Notes under the pieces: model-generated | Told to the model about the DNA's origin: nothing | What the model saw: the letters and a program-made list of their open reading frames with translations, nothing else | Database searches by the model: none | Translations under genes and position numbers: made by a program | Shown: one piece after another, positions 16,394 to 23,804 of the stretch | How the letters are laid out: each line of letters opens with the position of its first letter | Numbering within the stretch: position 1 is the first letter of the stretch | NCBI RefSeq assembly: GCF_900142765.1 | Contig: NZ_FRCB01000003.1 | Coordinates: 372,001 to 436,000, forward strand | Direction: 5' to 3' | Source of the DNA: Roseovarius litoreus | GTDB taxonomy: Bacteria > Pseudomonadota > Alphaproteobacteria > Rhodobacterales > Rhodobacteraceae | Length of the DNA: 64,000 nt

Positions 16394-17137
16394 ATGAAAT
16401 TCTCCAACCTATCACGCAAACTCGAGCAGACTAAGGCGGGTAAGCTCACTCGAGATACTCTGGATTGGCAGACAAGCCAGCCAAATGTCGCCTTGGCTGG
16501 CGTGGTGGGAAGTGTCGCTGTTGGGCTTGTAACCCTCACTACCCTGCTTGTCGCAGGTCGGTTAATCCTGGCGTCATTGCTGATCGCCTGGGGCGCCCAG
16601 ATCATGTCGTTCCTAGGCATTCACGCCATCGGCTTCATCAGTGTCCAACGCCGAGACATGGCATGTCTCGAGGCCGATGACACATGCGATGAATCACACG
16701 GTCCGGGTGACGTATGGCGTTCTTATGATCAACGGGCCGCTGCGTCATTCCCTTTAAGGGTCGCTGCTTTCGGTCGTTACGCGGCACAAAGCCGTATCAT
16801 CGGAACCGATCTCGCGGGTCTTGGACATGAGGTTCATCACTCCACCGACAGCAATGCAATTCTGAAAAGCATCTGTGATCAGCCTGAGACTTGGGATTTG
16901 CTGATCTTCGACCTTGATGCAGGTTCCTGCATTGAGGCAAGCGTCGATGATCTGATGGATTTCCGACAAGCCTGCTCCCACATACCGATAATCCTTTTGT
17001 CCAGTACGGCGAAAAAAGATGATTTCTCATGCCATAGGAAATCGATCGGCGACGTCACATTATACAAGCCAGTCTTTCGGAACCGTTTGCTTGAGGGCTT
17101 GGATAATGTTGGGCTGCAGGTCTGCTTAAGCCGTTGA
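16394..17137 (+). CDS. Membrane-anchored receiver-like protein of unknown function
   Basis: 247 aa. Two hydrophobic segments (about 33-55 and 57-82, VGSVAVGLVTLTTLLVAG and LASLLIAWGAQIMSFLGIHA) suggest a hairpin membrane anchor. From about 120 on, the sequence follows a response-regulator receiver: LRVAAFGRYAAQSRIIG, then WDLLIFDLD with a candidate phospho-Asp, PIILLSS with a switch Ser, and LYKPV with a Lys-Pro. The acidic pair normally at the end of strand 1 is missing, so phosphorylation is uncertain. It starts 12 bases after the winged-helix regulator and is surely co-transcribed with it. No kinase lies nearby. I infer a membrane-tethered signal partner of that regulator; I do not recognise a named family. 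Confidence 0.65.
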   Translation: MKFSNLSRKLEQTKAGKLTRDTLDWQTSQPNVALAGVVGSVAVGLVTLTTLLVAGRLILASLLIAWGAQIMSFLGIHAIGFISVQRRDMACLEADDTCDESHGPGDVWRSYDQRAAASFPLRVAAFGRYAAQSRIIGTDLAGLGHEVHHSTDSNAILKSICDQPETWDLLIFDLDAGSCIEASVDDLMDFRQACSHIPIILLSSTAKKDDFSCHRKSIGDVTLYKPVFRNRLLEGLDNVGLQVCLSR

Positions 17138-17428
17138 TGGAATGGGAGGGCAAGAGTTCCCTGATGCGCAGTCGGGCTCAGGAATGGCTAAGCATTCACG
17201 TTCATGCCAATGCTGGCCGTCGGATCCCAGACGCAAGTCGAACTCCTAGAAATTCCAGTGAACAGCGTTGGGGATGCCTTCCGGCGCCATCAGACTCTGG
17301 CGATTGAAACCTACCAATTCAATTGTTTTTGGTCTGGAAGTCTGCTTCAACGATTTCTCCGCAGTGCCGTTCCAGCTCTATGGCCAAATCGCTCATTTGC
17401 ATCCCAAAAGGTCACGCATATTACAAGA

Positions 17429-17851
17429 TCACTCGGCCACCGTGTTGGGCGTGCCGACGGCACCTGCAAACACGACGAATATCCGCGCAATGCCCGCGCC
17501 GGTATTGGTGCCCTGATGCCAGGAGCCCAAGGCCTCCACCAGCGTGTCGCCCTCGCGATAGACCCGCGTTCCATCCGCGCCGTAATCGACGGTCAATTCT
17601 CCCTCCAGCATATGCGCGGTCAGCGGCGCCTCGTGCAGGTGCCAGCCCGTCTTTTGACCGCTTTGCATGGTGACGATCGCCACCGTGATCTGCGCCGGGC
17701 CTTTGGGGTAGGCAATCGGTTGGCCGATCACCGTCGTTTCCGTCTGCAAAAGCACCTCGACCGGCGGGTAGCTGTCTTTAGCTAGGCCGGGCGCCGCCAG
17801 AAGGGCCAGCGCCGGCACCGCAATCAAACACTTGGTCATTGTTCTGAACAT
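17429..17851 (-). CDS. Secreted cupin-domain protein
   Basis: About 140 aa: a signal peptide (MTKCLIAVPALALLAAPGLA) and a single small cupin barrel. GWHLHEAPLTAHMLEGELTV carries the first cupin motif (H-x-H...E) and the second half has EGDTLVEALGSWHQGTN with a further His. It is therefore a likely periplasmic metal-binding cupin, possibly ligand-binding or protective. I chose ATG 17851 because GAAGGGA lies 10 bases before it; ATG 17881, overlapping the upstream stop by 4 bases, is a real alternative and would make the gene translationally coupled. It is the last gene of the hybrid transporter operon. Confidence 0.8.
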   Translation of the reverse strand: MFRTMTKCLIAVPALALLAAPGLAKDSYPPVEVLLQTETTVIGQPIAYPKGPAQITVAIVTMQSGQKTGWHLHEAPLTAHMLEGELTVDYGADGTRVYREGDTLVEALGSWHQGTNTGAGIARIFVVFAGAVGTPNTVAE

Positions 17852-17877
17852 CTGTGATATTTCCCTTCGGTCTTGCT

Positions 17878-19110
17878 TCATCTCGCAGCGCCCGCGGTCA
17901 GTCGTCGCCAATCTTCCAACTTGGCGCGCGCCCGTCCCGATACGCTCACCCGGTTGATCAATCCCGCACTCAAAGCCATCAACAACATCTCCAGCCGGCC
18001 CGGATTGCGTCCTTGGGCGTGGGCGCGGATTTGCCGCTCGATCAGTCCGCCGGCGAGCCACAAGCCCACCAGCGTCAACGCTTCCAGCATATATTTGATT
18101 GTCCGATACCCTTGCGTGATCACGAACAGCGCGAAGATCGCCACCGAGAATTCATCGATCAAACTGCCCCAATAGGTGCCGAATAACCGGTAACTCCAGG
18201 GCCGCCCAGATTGCGTGTAATCCCTGGCTTCGGGCAATAACGGCAGACGCGTGCCCACTATGTCAGGATACTGCCCCATCCGGGCAATCGCCGTGGCGGA
18301 CTGATGTCTGCGCTCCAGCGCGTCCAACATAGCGAAGGCCAGCGCCGGATGCAGATCCGTATGGGTGATGACATTTACCTCTGCGCCTACAAGGTCCAGA
18401 TTGCCGGGAGGCAATGACTGCGACAGGTCGAACCCACCCGCCGGCAGCATGGTGGTGCTCAGATAATCAAGGTTGATCGTTATCGAGCGTGCGTCTCCAT
18501 AGCTGAACGCCGCAAGATCTCTGTCTCGAGCCAAAGTGTGAATCAATGGGTTTTCAGCGGCCAGCATGAAAAAGCCCGCATCAGCCTCCCCATCGGTGAG
18601 CCGCCTTGCGGCTTCGGTGATCTCGGCATGCTCGATCGTGGCGGTCTGTGGCGTCACCCCGTAAAGCGTCAGCAATGCGCGCGCGGCCACGGCCGTGGCA
18701 CTGCCCTCGGGGGGCATTATCACGCGCCGACCACGCAGGTTCACTGGTGACACAAGTTCGCCCAACGCAATGGAATGAAACATGAAAAGCGGCTGAAGTT
18801 CCACCTTTGCGAGGCTCCGCACCCGCGGCGTGGCCGCCGGATCGACAGGCTGCGCGACAAAGCCGATATCAACGCCGCTGTCGGGAGCGTTCACATTGTC
18901 GATGATCTCGGCGGAGTTTGGGTTGGCGCGCAGCTCGGTTGTGAAGCCGTGCTCGGCCAGCACCTCTGCATAGGCCCTGGCATGAGCATGATACGTGCCG
19001 CCCACTGGCCCGGCCTCGATTACGATGCCGCGTGGCGGCAGCGCCAACACGACATATAGGCCCAAGGCCGCGGCGCACAGCGTCACCACCACGACCTTGA
19101 GCCGGATCAT
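17878..19110 (-). CDS. Membrane-anchored TAXI-family solute-binding protein
   Basis: 410 aa with an N-terminal membrane segment (residues 5-24) and a TAXI-like binding domain to about 300: IVIEAGPVGGTYHAHARAYA carries the G-G-T-Y element. A C-terminal hydrophobic segment follows (IDEFSVAIFALFVITQGYRT, and YMLEALTLVGLWLAGGLI), then a basic tail. Standard TAXI proteins are free in the periplasm and pair with a TRAP permease; this one is anchored at both ends and no TRAP permease gene accompanies it. Its start overlaps the ABC permease stop by 4 bases (ATGA), placing it in one operon with ABC parts. It could be a receptor or an auxiliary binding protein. Confidence 0.8.
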   Translation of the reverse strand: MIRLKVVVVTLCAAALGLYVVLALPPRGIVIEAGPVGGTYHAHARAYAEVLAEHGFTTELRANPNSAEIIDNVNAPDSGVDIGFVAQPVDPAATPRVRSLAKVELQPLFMFHSIALGELVSPVNLRGRRVIMPPEGSATAVAARALLTLYGVTPQTATIEHAEITEAARRLTDGEADAGFFMLAAENPLIHTLARDRDLAAFSYGDARSITINLDYLSTTMLPAGGFDLSQSLPPGNLDLVGAEVNVITHTDLHPALAFAMLDALERRHQSATAIARMGQYPDIVGTRLPLLPEARDYTQSGRPWSYRLFGTYWGSLIDEFSVAIFALFVITQGYRTIKYMLEALTLVGLWLAGGLIERQIRAHAQGRNPGRLEMLLMALSAGLINRVSVSGRARAKLEDWRRLTAGAAR

Positions 19111-19763
19111 CGGGCTGCGTCCGCGGTCATTTGCGCCGACATGGCGCGCCGGTCCGTAACCCTGTGCAGGATGCCAAAGGGTATGACGCAGATCCGCTGC
19201 GCCGCGACAAACAGAAGGCCGACCGCCACGAAGAAAATCAGCCGCGCAGCTTCATCCGCGATCTGCTCGGCGGTGAAAATCACTACGGACATCGCCTCAG
19301 GCACGCCAATCGCCGCCCCCAGACAGGATGACGATATCACCATCTGCAAAGCCCGCCCGAAACTGGGAATGACCAGAAGCGCGGCGCGCCTGTCGCCTTT
19401 CCTCAGATGTCGGAACATGGCGACGAATTGATCGGCCCCATAGGCCGCAACATAAGGGATATTGCCCAACACGAGCAGCACAAGGGGCCGCATCTCGGCC
19501 AGCGGGCCAAGCCGTGCGCCCCCGTTCGGCAACAGGCCCGACAGGAAGAACAGGACCACGAAGACCGGCAGTGCGTGCAACAGTCGATTATAGGTTTTGA
19601 ACAAACGCGCCACGATCCCGACCCGCGACAACATACCCAACGCCGCTACGAGGGCCAGCGGCAGGCCGATCGCCAGCGCCAGCACTGATGCACCCAGATT
19701 CAGGGAAAACCCGCGCAGGAACGCCATAAGGAAATCCGGCGACACCGCCTCCAACAGCATCAT
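19107..19763 (-). CDS. Amino-acid-type ABC transporter permease (HisM/GlnP-like)
   Basis: 218 aa with about five membrane segments. FLRGFSLNLGASVLALAIGL is the N-terminal signature of polar amino-acid permeases, and the cytoplasmic EAA-type loop is recognisable in LLVIPSFGRALQMVISSSCL, though it departs from the consensus EAA...G pattern. ATG 19763 overlaps the stop of the upstream fusion gene (ATGATG arrangement), so the 416-codon frame extending to 20357 is an artefact. It probably pairs with the permease half of 19760-21403. No ABC ATPase gene is in this operon or nearby. Confidence 0.82.
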   Translation of the reverse strand: MMLLEAVSPDFLMAFLRGFSLNLGASVLALAIGLPLALVAALGMLSRVGIVARLFKTYNRLLHALPVFVVLFFLSGLLPNGGARLGPLAEMRPLVLLVLGNIPYVAAYGADQFVAMFRHLRKGDRRAALLVIPSFGRALQMVISSSCLGAAIGVPEAMSVVIFTAEQIADEAARLIFFVAVGLLFVAAQRICVIPFGILHRVTDRRAMSAQMTADAAR

Positions 19764-21403
19764 GAGACGGCTCCTTCCGAGGGTAGAATCCGGGACAGTC
19801 CCCGCCGCGTTAGCTGTGCCGCAAACAGCACTGCGACGATATAGAACAGCACCAGAAGCCAGTAATAGAACGTCTGTGACCCGGAAAAGGCGGTGATGCC
19901 GTTCAGCGCGTTGACCAGATCGGGCACGCCCACGACACTCGCCGCCGAAATGCCACGCACCGCATTGATCAGGTAACTGTCCACCTGTGCAGAGGACAGG
20001 CTGAGCGCGCGCATGAACCGCGATGTGCCCTCGCGGGCCTCGGTGATCCTGTAGGCTTCGGCCACAGCGGCACCGGCGAAGCTGCCGTTCATCCCCGCGA
20101 TCGCCAGAATGGCCGCCAGCATGGCCGAACTGTAGGAATACGAAAACGTCCAAACGGTCAGCGTGCCCATCACCACCAGGACAAGCATGACCGGCGCATT
20201 CTGAAAGACCGTCAGCACCGATTTCGCCAACGCCCTCAACAGCCAGATCGGGCTGACCAGCATCTTGCCAATTGACAGGCCCACCAGCGTCGTCGCCATC
20301 AGCGCAAGGCTTACCGCAAGCATGGATGTCCCAAGACCGCCCAGAAACAAGCGCCAAGCTACGTCGCTTTCCATGAATCCCAGACGAACCTCGATCCCCA
20401 GCCGCGCTTTCAGTGCGCTCTCGAACCGCGCGCCCAGACCAGCCACCGGGCTACGTGCCAGTTGCACGTTCAGCGGCGGCGACAGGCAGCTTTCGGGCGC
20501 GGCACGGCACTCCGCCGATTGCCAGCGCTCTTGTTCCTCGGTCAGGAACGCTACCGGCACATCATATTTGCGGGCAAGCCGCAGAAAGCTTCCGTCGCGG
20601 TGCATCTCCTTCAGAATCTCCGACATAGCCGCCGCCATCTCGTCGGATATTCCCAAGGGCATTGCCATCCCCCAAGGCACCGGCGCAAAGCCAAGCTTGC
20701 GCTCGAACCGGCTCGGTTCGGTTTCGGATGATACTAGCGGCAGCAGCAGCGTGTCATCCTGCGCGATGAGCGGGCACATCTCGTTCAACAGCGCATCGAT
20801 TAGTTGTTGCGACCGCGAGAACAGCATCAAGCGCCCCACATCAGGCGCAAGGATCACGTTGGAATAATTCCCCACCGTCGTGCAGACCAGACGCGCCTCC
20901 AGGTCCTCCCACGCCAGCGGAGTCTGATCCCCTGCGCCCACAACGATCGTCTCGCTCTGAAAGTAATGCGGGCGCAGGAAATGAACTGTGGGATCGCGCT
21001 GCGTGTTATGCCCCATGGTCGCGATGACCAGATCGACCTCTCCCTCGCCTAGCTTCGAGATCCGGTTCACCGGCGTGACCTCCACAGCCTCCAACGCCAC
21101 GTCCAGCCGTGCCGCGATCTCACGCGCGACATCGGCCTCGAACCCGGTGGCGCCAGCCGGCCCGATCTCGGCGAAGCGCGGATAGTCGCCGCGCAGCCCG
21201 ACCCGCAGAAGCCGGTCGCAGACCACCCGCGTTTCCACCGACCGGGTTTCGTTGGCTTGGTTCTCACAGCCTGCGGCAACTTTCGCGTGAAGAGCTTTGA
21301 CCGCTGGTAGTTCGGTGCTCTGCGTCGCGCCCGGCGTCGGCGCTATCACCCAGATCAGTGCGGCTAGCGTGAAAAGGGCGCCGAAGCCTTGAAGCCTGCT
21401 CAT
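19760..21403 (-). CDS. Fused amino-acid binding protein and ABC permease
   Basis: 547 aa. Signal peptide (1-28), then a family-3 solute-binding domain (about 60-285) with LLRVGLRGDYPRFAE, GFEADVAREIAARLDVALE and GEGEVDLVIATMGHNTQRDP. Next come a Cys-containing linker (ECRAAPESC) and a permease domain (about 345-535) with several helices and an EAA-like loop (REGTSRFMRALSLSSAQVDS). Such fusions exist in the amino-acid ABC family, so the ligand site is tethered to the pore. The gene is coupled by ATGA overlaps to the methyltransferase before it and the second permease after it. The ligand is unknown; a cationic or polar amino acid is only the family default. Confidence 0.85.
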   Translation of the reverse strand: MSRLQGFGALFTLAALIWVIAPTPGATQSTELPAVKALHAKVAAGCENQANETRSVETRVVCDRLLRVGLRGDYPRFAEIGPAGATGFEADVAREIAARLDVALEAVEVTPVNRISKLGEGEVDLVIATMGHNTQRDPTVHFLRPHYFQSETIVVGAGDQTPLAWEDLEARLVCTTVGNYSNVILAPDVGRLMLFSRSQQLIDALLNEMCPLIAQDDTLLLPLVSSETEPSRFERKLGFAPVPWGMAMPLGISDEMAAAMSEILKEMHRDGSFLRLARKYDVPVAFLTEEQERWQSAECRAAPESCLSPPLNVQLARSPVAGLGARFESALKARLGIEVRLGFMESDVAWRLFLGGLGTSMLAVSLALMATTLVGLSIGKMLVSPIWLLRALAKSVLTVFQNAPVMLVLVVMGTLTVWTFSYSYSSAMLAAILAIAGMNGSFAGAAVAEAYRITEAREGTSRFMRALSLSSAQVDSYLINAVRGISAASVVGVPDLVNALNGITAFSGSQTFYYWLLVLFYIVAVLFAAQLTRRGLSRILPSEGAVS

Positions 21404-22137
21404 GCCGTTTTCTCCCGTCCCGATATTGACCGGCGCTCTGGCCCTTCGCTTTCGACCACGACCAGCACCACCTCGAGGAACACGAAACCCGCCATCTCGA
21501 TCAGACCTTCAGGCTCGTGGCTGATCCTCGAGAGTGCCGCGAGCTTGTCCGGCCCGACCGGCACCAACGCCGTTTCCACGACACGTGCGCCGCAACCAGC
21601 CTCCGCCAGACGGTCCAATGTCATGCGCAACCCGACGCAGCGGTTCTGCGTGAAGACCGCGCTGCCGCCTTGCCGAAGCCGCTTTGGCAGACCGGCAAGA
21701 AATGGATCGAGCACCTTACGGCCATCCTCACCGCCCACCGACCAGAACGCGGCACGGCTTCCGCTCTGAAGTTGCTCGGCGGGAAAATTGGGCAGGTTTG
21801 CCAGCACCAGATCGAACCGGAGGTCCGATTCGACCGCGTCCCACATGGCGCCCTGGCCAAGCTGCACACGGGCCTCGGGCGCGATCCGTGCCAACCGGTC
21901 TTCGGCAAGATGCAATGCATCGGGATCCAGATCGGTCGCCACGACATCTGTCGCCCCAAGCTGCAGGGCAGTTCCGGCCAGAACCCCCGATCCGGTGCCC
22001 AGATCGAGGACGTGGCGCCCCCGGCACAGGCCCGGATGCCGCATCAGATGCCGGACGATCAGTCCGGAATAATCGCTAGGCCAGAAAGGGCGCAGCCCGG
22101 CGATCCCGGTGCTGGTCATCACTCCGAGGTCATCCAC
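21400..22137 (-). CDS. SAM-dependent methyltransferase (HemK/PrmC-like fold)
   Basis: About 245 aa. HVLDLGTGSGVLAGTALQLG is motif I of class I methyltransferases, and VVATDLDPDALHLAEDRL carries the acidic residue binding the ribose. LVLANLPN occupies the place of the catalytic N-P-P-Y of HemK/PrmC and N6-adenine enzymes; the P-P-Y change makes the target unclear. The start is uncertain: GTG 22137 has GGAAAGGG nine bases before it and overlaps the preceding gene, while ATG 22119 has its purine tract too close. The stop overlaps the next gene by 4 bases. A methyltransferase between transporter parts suggests modification of the ligand or of a protein, but this is speculation. Confidence 0.8.
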   Translation of the reverse strand: MDDLGVMTSTGIAGLRPFWPSDYSGLIVRHLMRHPGLCRGRHVLDLGTGSGVLAGTALQLGATDVVATDLDPDALHLAEDRLARIAPEARVQLGQGAMWDAVESDLRFDLVLANLPNFPAEQLQSGSRAAFWSVGGEDGRKVLDPFLAGLPKRLRQGGSAVFTQNRCVGLRMTLDRLAEAGCGARVVETALVPVGPDKLAALSRISHEPEGLIEMAGFVFLEVVLVVVESEGPERRSISGREKTA

Positions 22138-23128
22138 GGCCAAGCACCCTTTCCAATTGCGCCAGGCTGGCAGCGCGCACAGGGGCGGGCAGGGGGACGA
22201 AGCCCGCCGAGATCGCAAGCTCGCCGCCATGCAACAGGCAATGCCGGAAGAAACGCGCCACCGCATTCGACCGTTCCGCCAGCGCCGCCGCGCGCGGTAT
22301 CAAAATCCGCGTGCGCGTCAGCAGCGGCCATTCATGCGCGGTCGCGCCATGGTCCGGTTGCCATGTTGAGAAACCGCCATCTGCGAGCTCCAGATCAAGC
22401 ATCTCGAGCCCGAATAGCCGCGCCGTGGAGAATTCCAGGTATCCGATACTGCCGCGCAAACGGCGCACTGTCTGCGCCACCCCATGCGCTCCGAAAACCG
22501 CAAGGCCCGGCGTTGCCGTGAAGGGCGTGTCCTTGGCCTGAGCGTTTGAACGTTGCCCGGCCAGCCACGCTGCCGCCAAGCGCGAAGACCCCGACACATC
22601 CCGCCGGACGACAGGCGTGATCGCAAGATCCGGCAGCGCCAGCCCCGGATTTCCCGCGCGCAACCGTGCATCGGACCACACACGGATCTCACCCTCGAAG
22701 ATCGCCCGCACATCATCCCGACGCAGCCGCAGCCGGCCCACGTCAATCCCCGGAAGGTGCACCGCGAATCCAAGTGCCGCCGCAACGATAGGGACTTGCT
22801 CAAGATCGGCGCGCTCAAGCTCGACGCGCGGCATGGCAATGTCCGAGCCTCCGAAATCGGCCTCGCGGTTGCGCGCCGCCCTCAGTCCGGTCCCGGACCC
22901 AAGCGGCACATATCCGAGCTTGATCCCCAGCTCCGGTCCAAAACGGTCGGCCCATGCCAAGTAGATCGGATGCGGCACCGACGCGCCAACCCCGCGCAGC
23001 CATAGTGTGCGCGTCGGCTCGGCCCCGAAGGCCCACGCGGGGTGACTTAGAGTGACAAGGCTCGTGACCGCGCCCAGACCAAAGGCACGACGGGATAGAG
23101 GCACGTCATGGGCATCAACCCGCCGCAA
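22130..23128 (-). CDS. PstS-like periplasmic binding protein with twin-arginine signal
   Basis: 332 aa. The N-terminus PLSRRAFGLGAVTSLVTL is a Tat-type signal (S-R-R-x-F). The mature part follows PstS/PBP-like-2 proteins: LWLRGVGASVPHPIYLAWAD, LGYVPLGSGTGLRA, DFGGSDIAMP, and a late SGSSRLAAAWLAG with SIGYLEFS. The GxGSGxG-type loop and F-GGSD-P are the phosphate-binding elements of PstS, so phosphate or another oxyanion is possible. The first in-frame start is TTG 23128; GTG 23104, directly before the Tat motif, is an alternative. It is the first gene of the hybrid operon, and no PstCAB genes accompany it. Confidence 0.8.
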   Translation of the reverse strand: MRRVDAHDVPLSRRAFGLGAVTSLVTLSHPAWAFGAEPTRTLWLRGVGASVPHPIYLAWADRFGPELGIKLGYVPLGSGTGLRAARNREADFGGSDIAMPRVELERADLEQVPIVAAALGFAVHLPGIDVGRLRLRRDDVRAIFEGEIRVWSDARLRAGNPGLALPDLAITPVVRRDVSGSSRLAAAWLAGQRSNAQAKDTPFTATPGLAVFGAHGVAQTVRRLRGSIGYLEFSTARLFGLEMLDLELADGGFSTWQPDHGATAHEWPLLTRTRILIPRAAALAERSNAVARFFRHCLLHGGELAISAGFVPLPAPVRAASLAQLERVLGRG

Positions 23129-23139
23129 GGTATATTCCG

Positions 23140-23168
23140 TCTAATTGTGCGTGACCCGCACATGCCAA
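23140..23168 (-). promoter_or_regulatory. Candidate promoter with embedded operator for the hybrid transporter operon
   Basis: On the minus strand: -35 TTGGCA (23168-23163), a 17-base spacer and -10 ATTAGA (23145-23140). The spacer holds a perfect inverted repeat GTGCG-N5-CGCAC (23147-23161), a placement typical of a repressor or MerR-like site. The leader to TTG 23128 would be very short, which favours the GTG 23104 start. This is found by eye only. Confidence 0.35.
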
Positions 23169-23325
23169 GACCCGAGCTTGCAGGGCCGGCTCAGGCGTAT
23201 GTGCCATTGGCTGTGCTCGTGCGCGGATCGAATGCATATCGGCCTTTCCAGTGCCTAAACTGGGTAGACCAGCAAAAGGCTTGGACCTATCTATCTTTGG
23301 AGAGACGATCTCCGATGGATCGTTG

Positions 23326-23496
23326 GGCTTGCATTAGCTCGTCCAGCTTTGCCGCGAAATCAAAGATAGCCTTGCTTAAGAGCATGTCATTCGTGAACAG
23401 TTAGTCGCCGTCAAATCCGTGCCATTACCTTTCATCTGGCGTAGATGGCGGTCACCAGACTGATAATGCGCGTCATGCTCGCCTCGATGATCTGTA
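23326..23496 (-). repeat. Dispersed degenerate repeat, copy 2
   Basis: About 171 bases similar to 14964-15131, in the same orientation. The minus-strand frame LFTNDMLLSKAIFDFAAKLD continues as ELMQAQRSIGDRLSKDR to a stop, a little longer than in copy 1. A TAA directly precedes LFT, so the reading frame is broken. The parent gene was not identified. Confidence 0.6.
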
Positions 23497-23804
23497 TTTG
23501 AGTGCATCTGTCATGTGCGTTGCCGCACGCCAAAACCAAACGGAACGAAAGCGGCTTGACAGCTCTGGCTCGCGTGCAGAAGCACGCTGCTGTCGGCTAT
23601 TCGACATGCGTCATCCTCGGTTGTGTGACGCTTGTGGATATGCGCCATACCCTGAGCTTACGTTTCAAGTGAACTAGGCTTATTCCGGGCACCTGAACAA
23701 AGGTTGGTATCAGCAACCAACCCTTCTCATCATAAGGCGATTCAGGCCAATAGCGACACTCATCAAGCGTGAGCGGGTTAGTTCAATTCCTCGCGTTCAG
23801 ATTA

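Larger units (their letters stand above)
23129..23804. other. Gene-free stretch holding promoter and degenerate repeat copy 2
   Basis: About 675 bases between two minus-strand transcription units. It holds the candidate promoter at 23140-23168 and repeat copy 2 (23326-23496). The plus-strand frame at 23108-23404 runs antisense through the repeat and has no support. I see nothing else. Confidence 0.5.

Noticed and set aside
19764-20357. Long N-terminal extension of the ABC permease in the hybrid operon
   Set aside because: It lies entirely within the fused binding-protein/permease gene in another frame; the ATGA overlap at 19760-19763 gives the true start.
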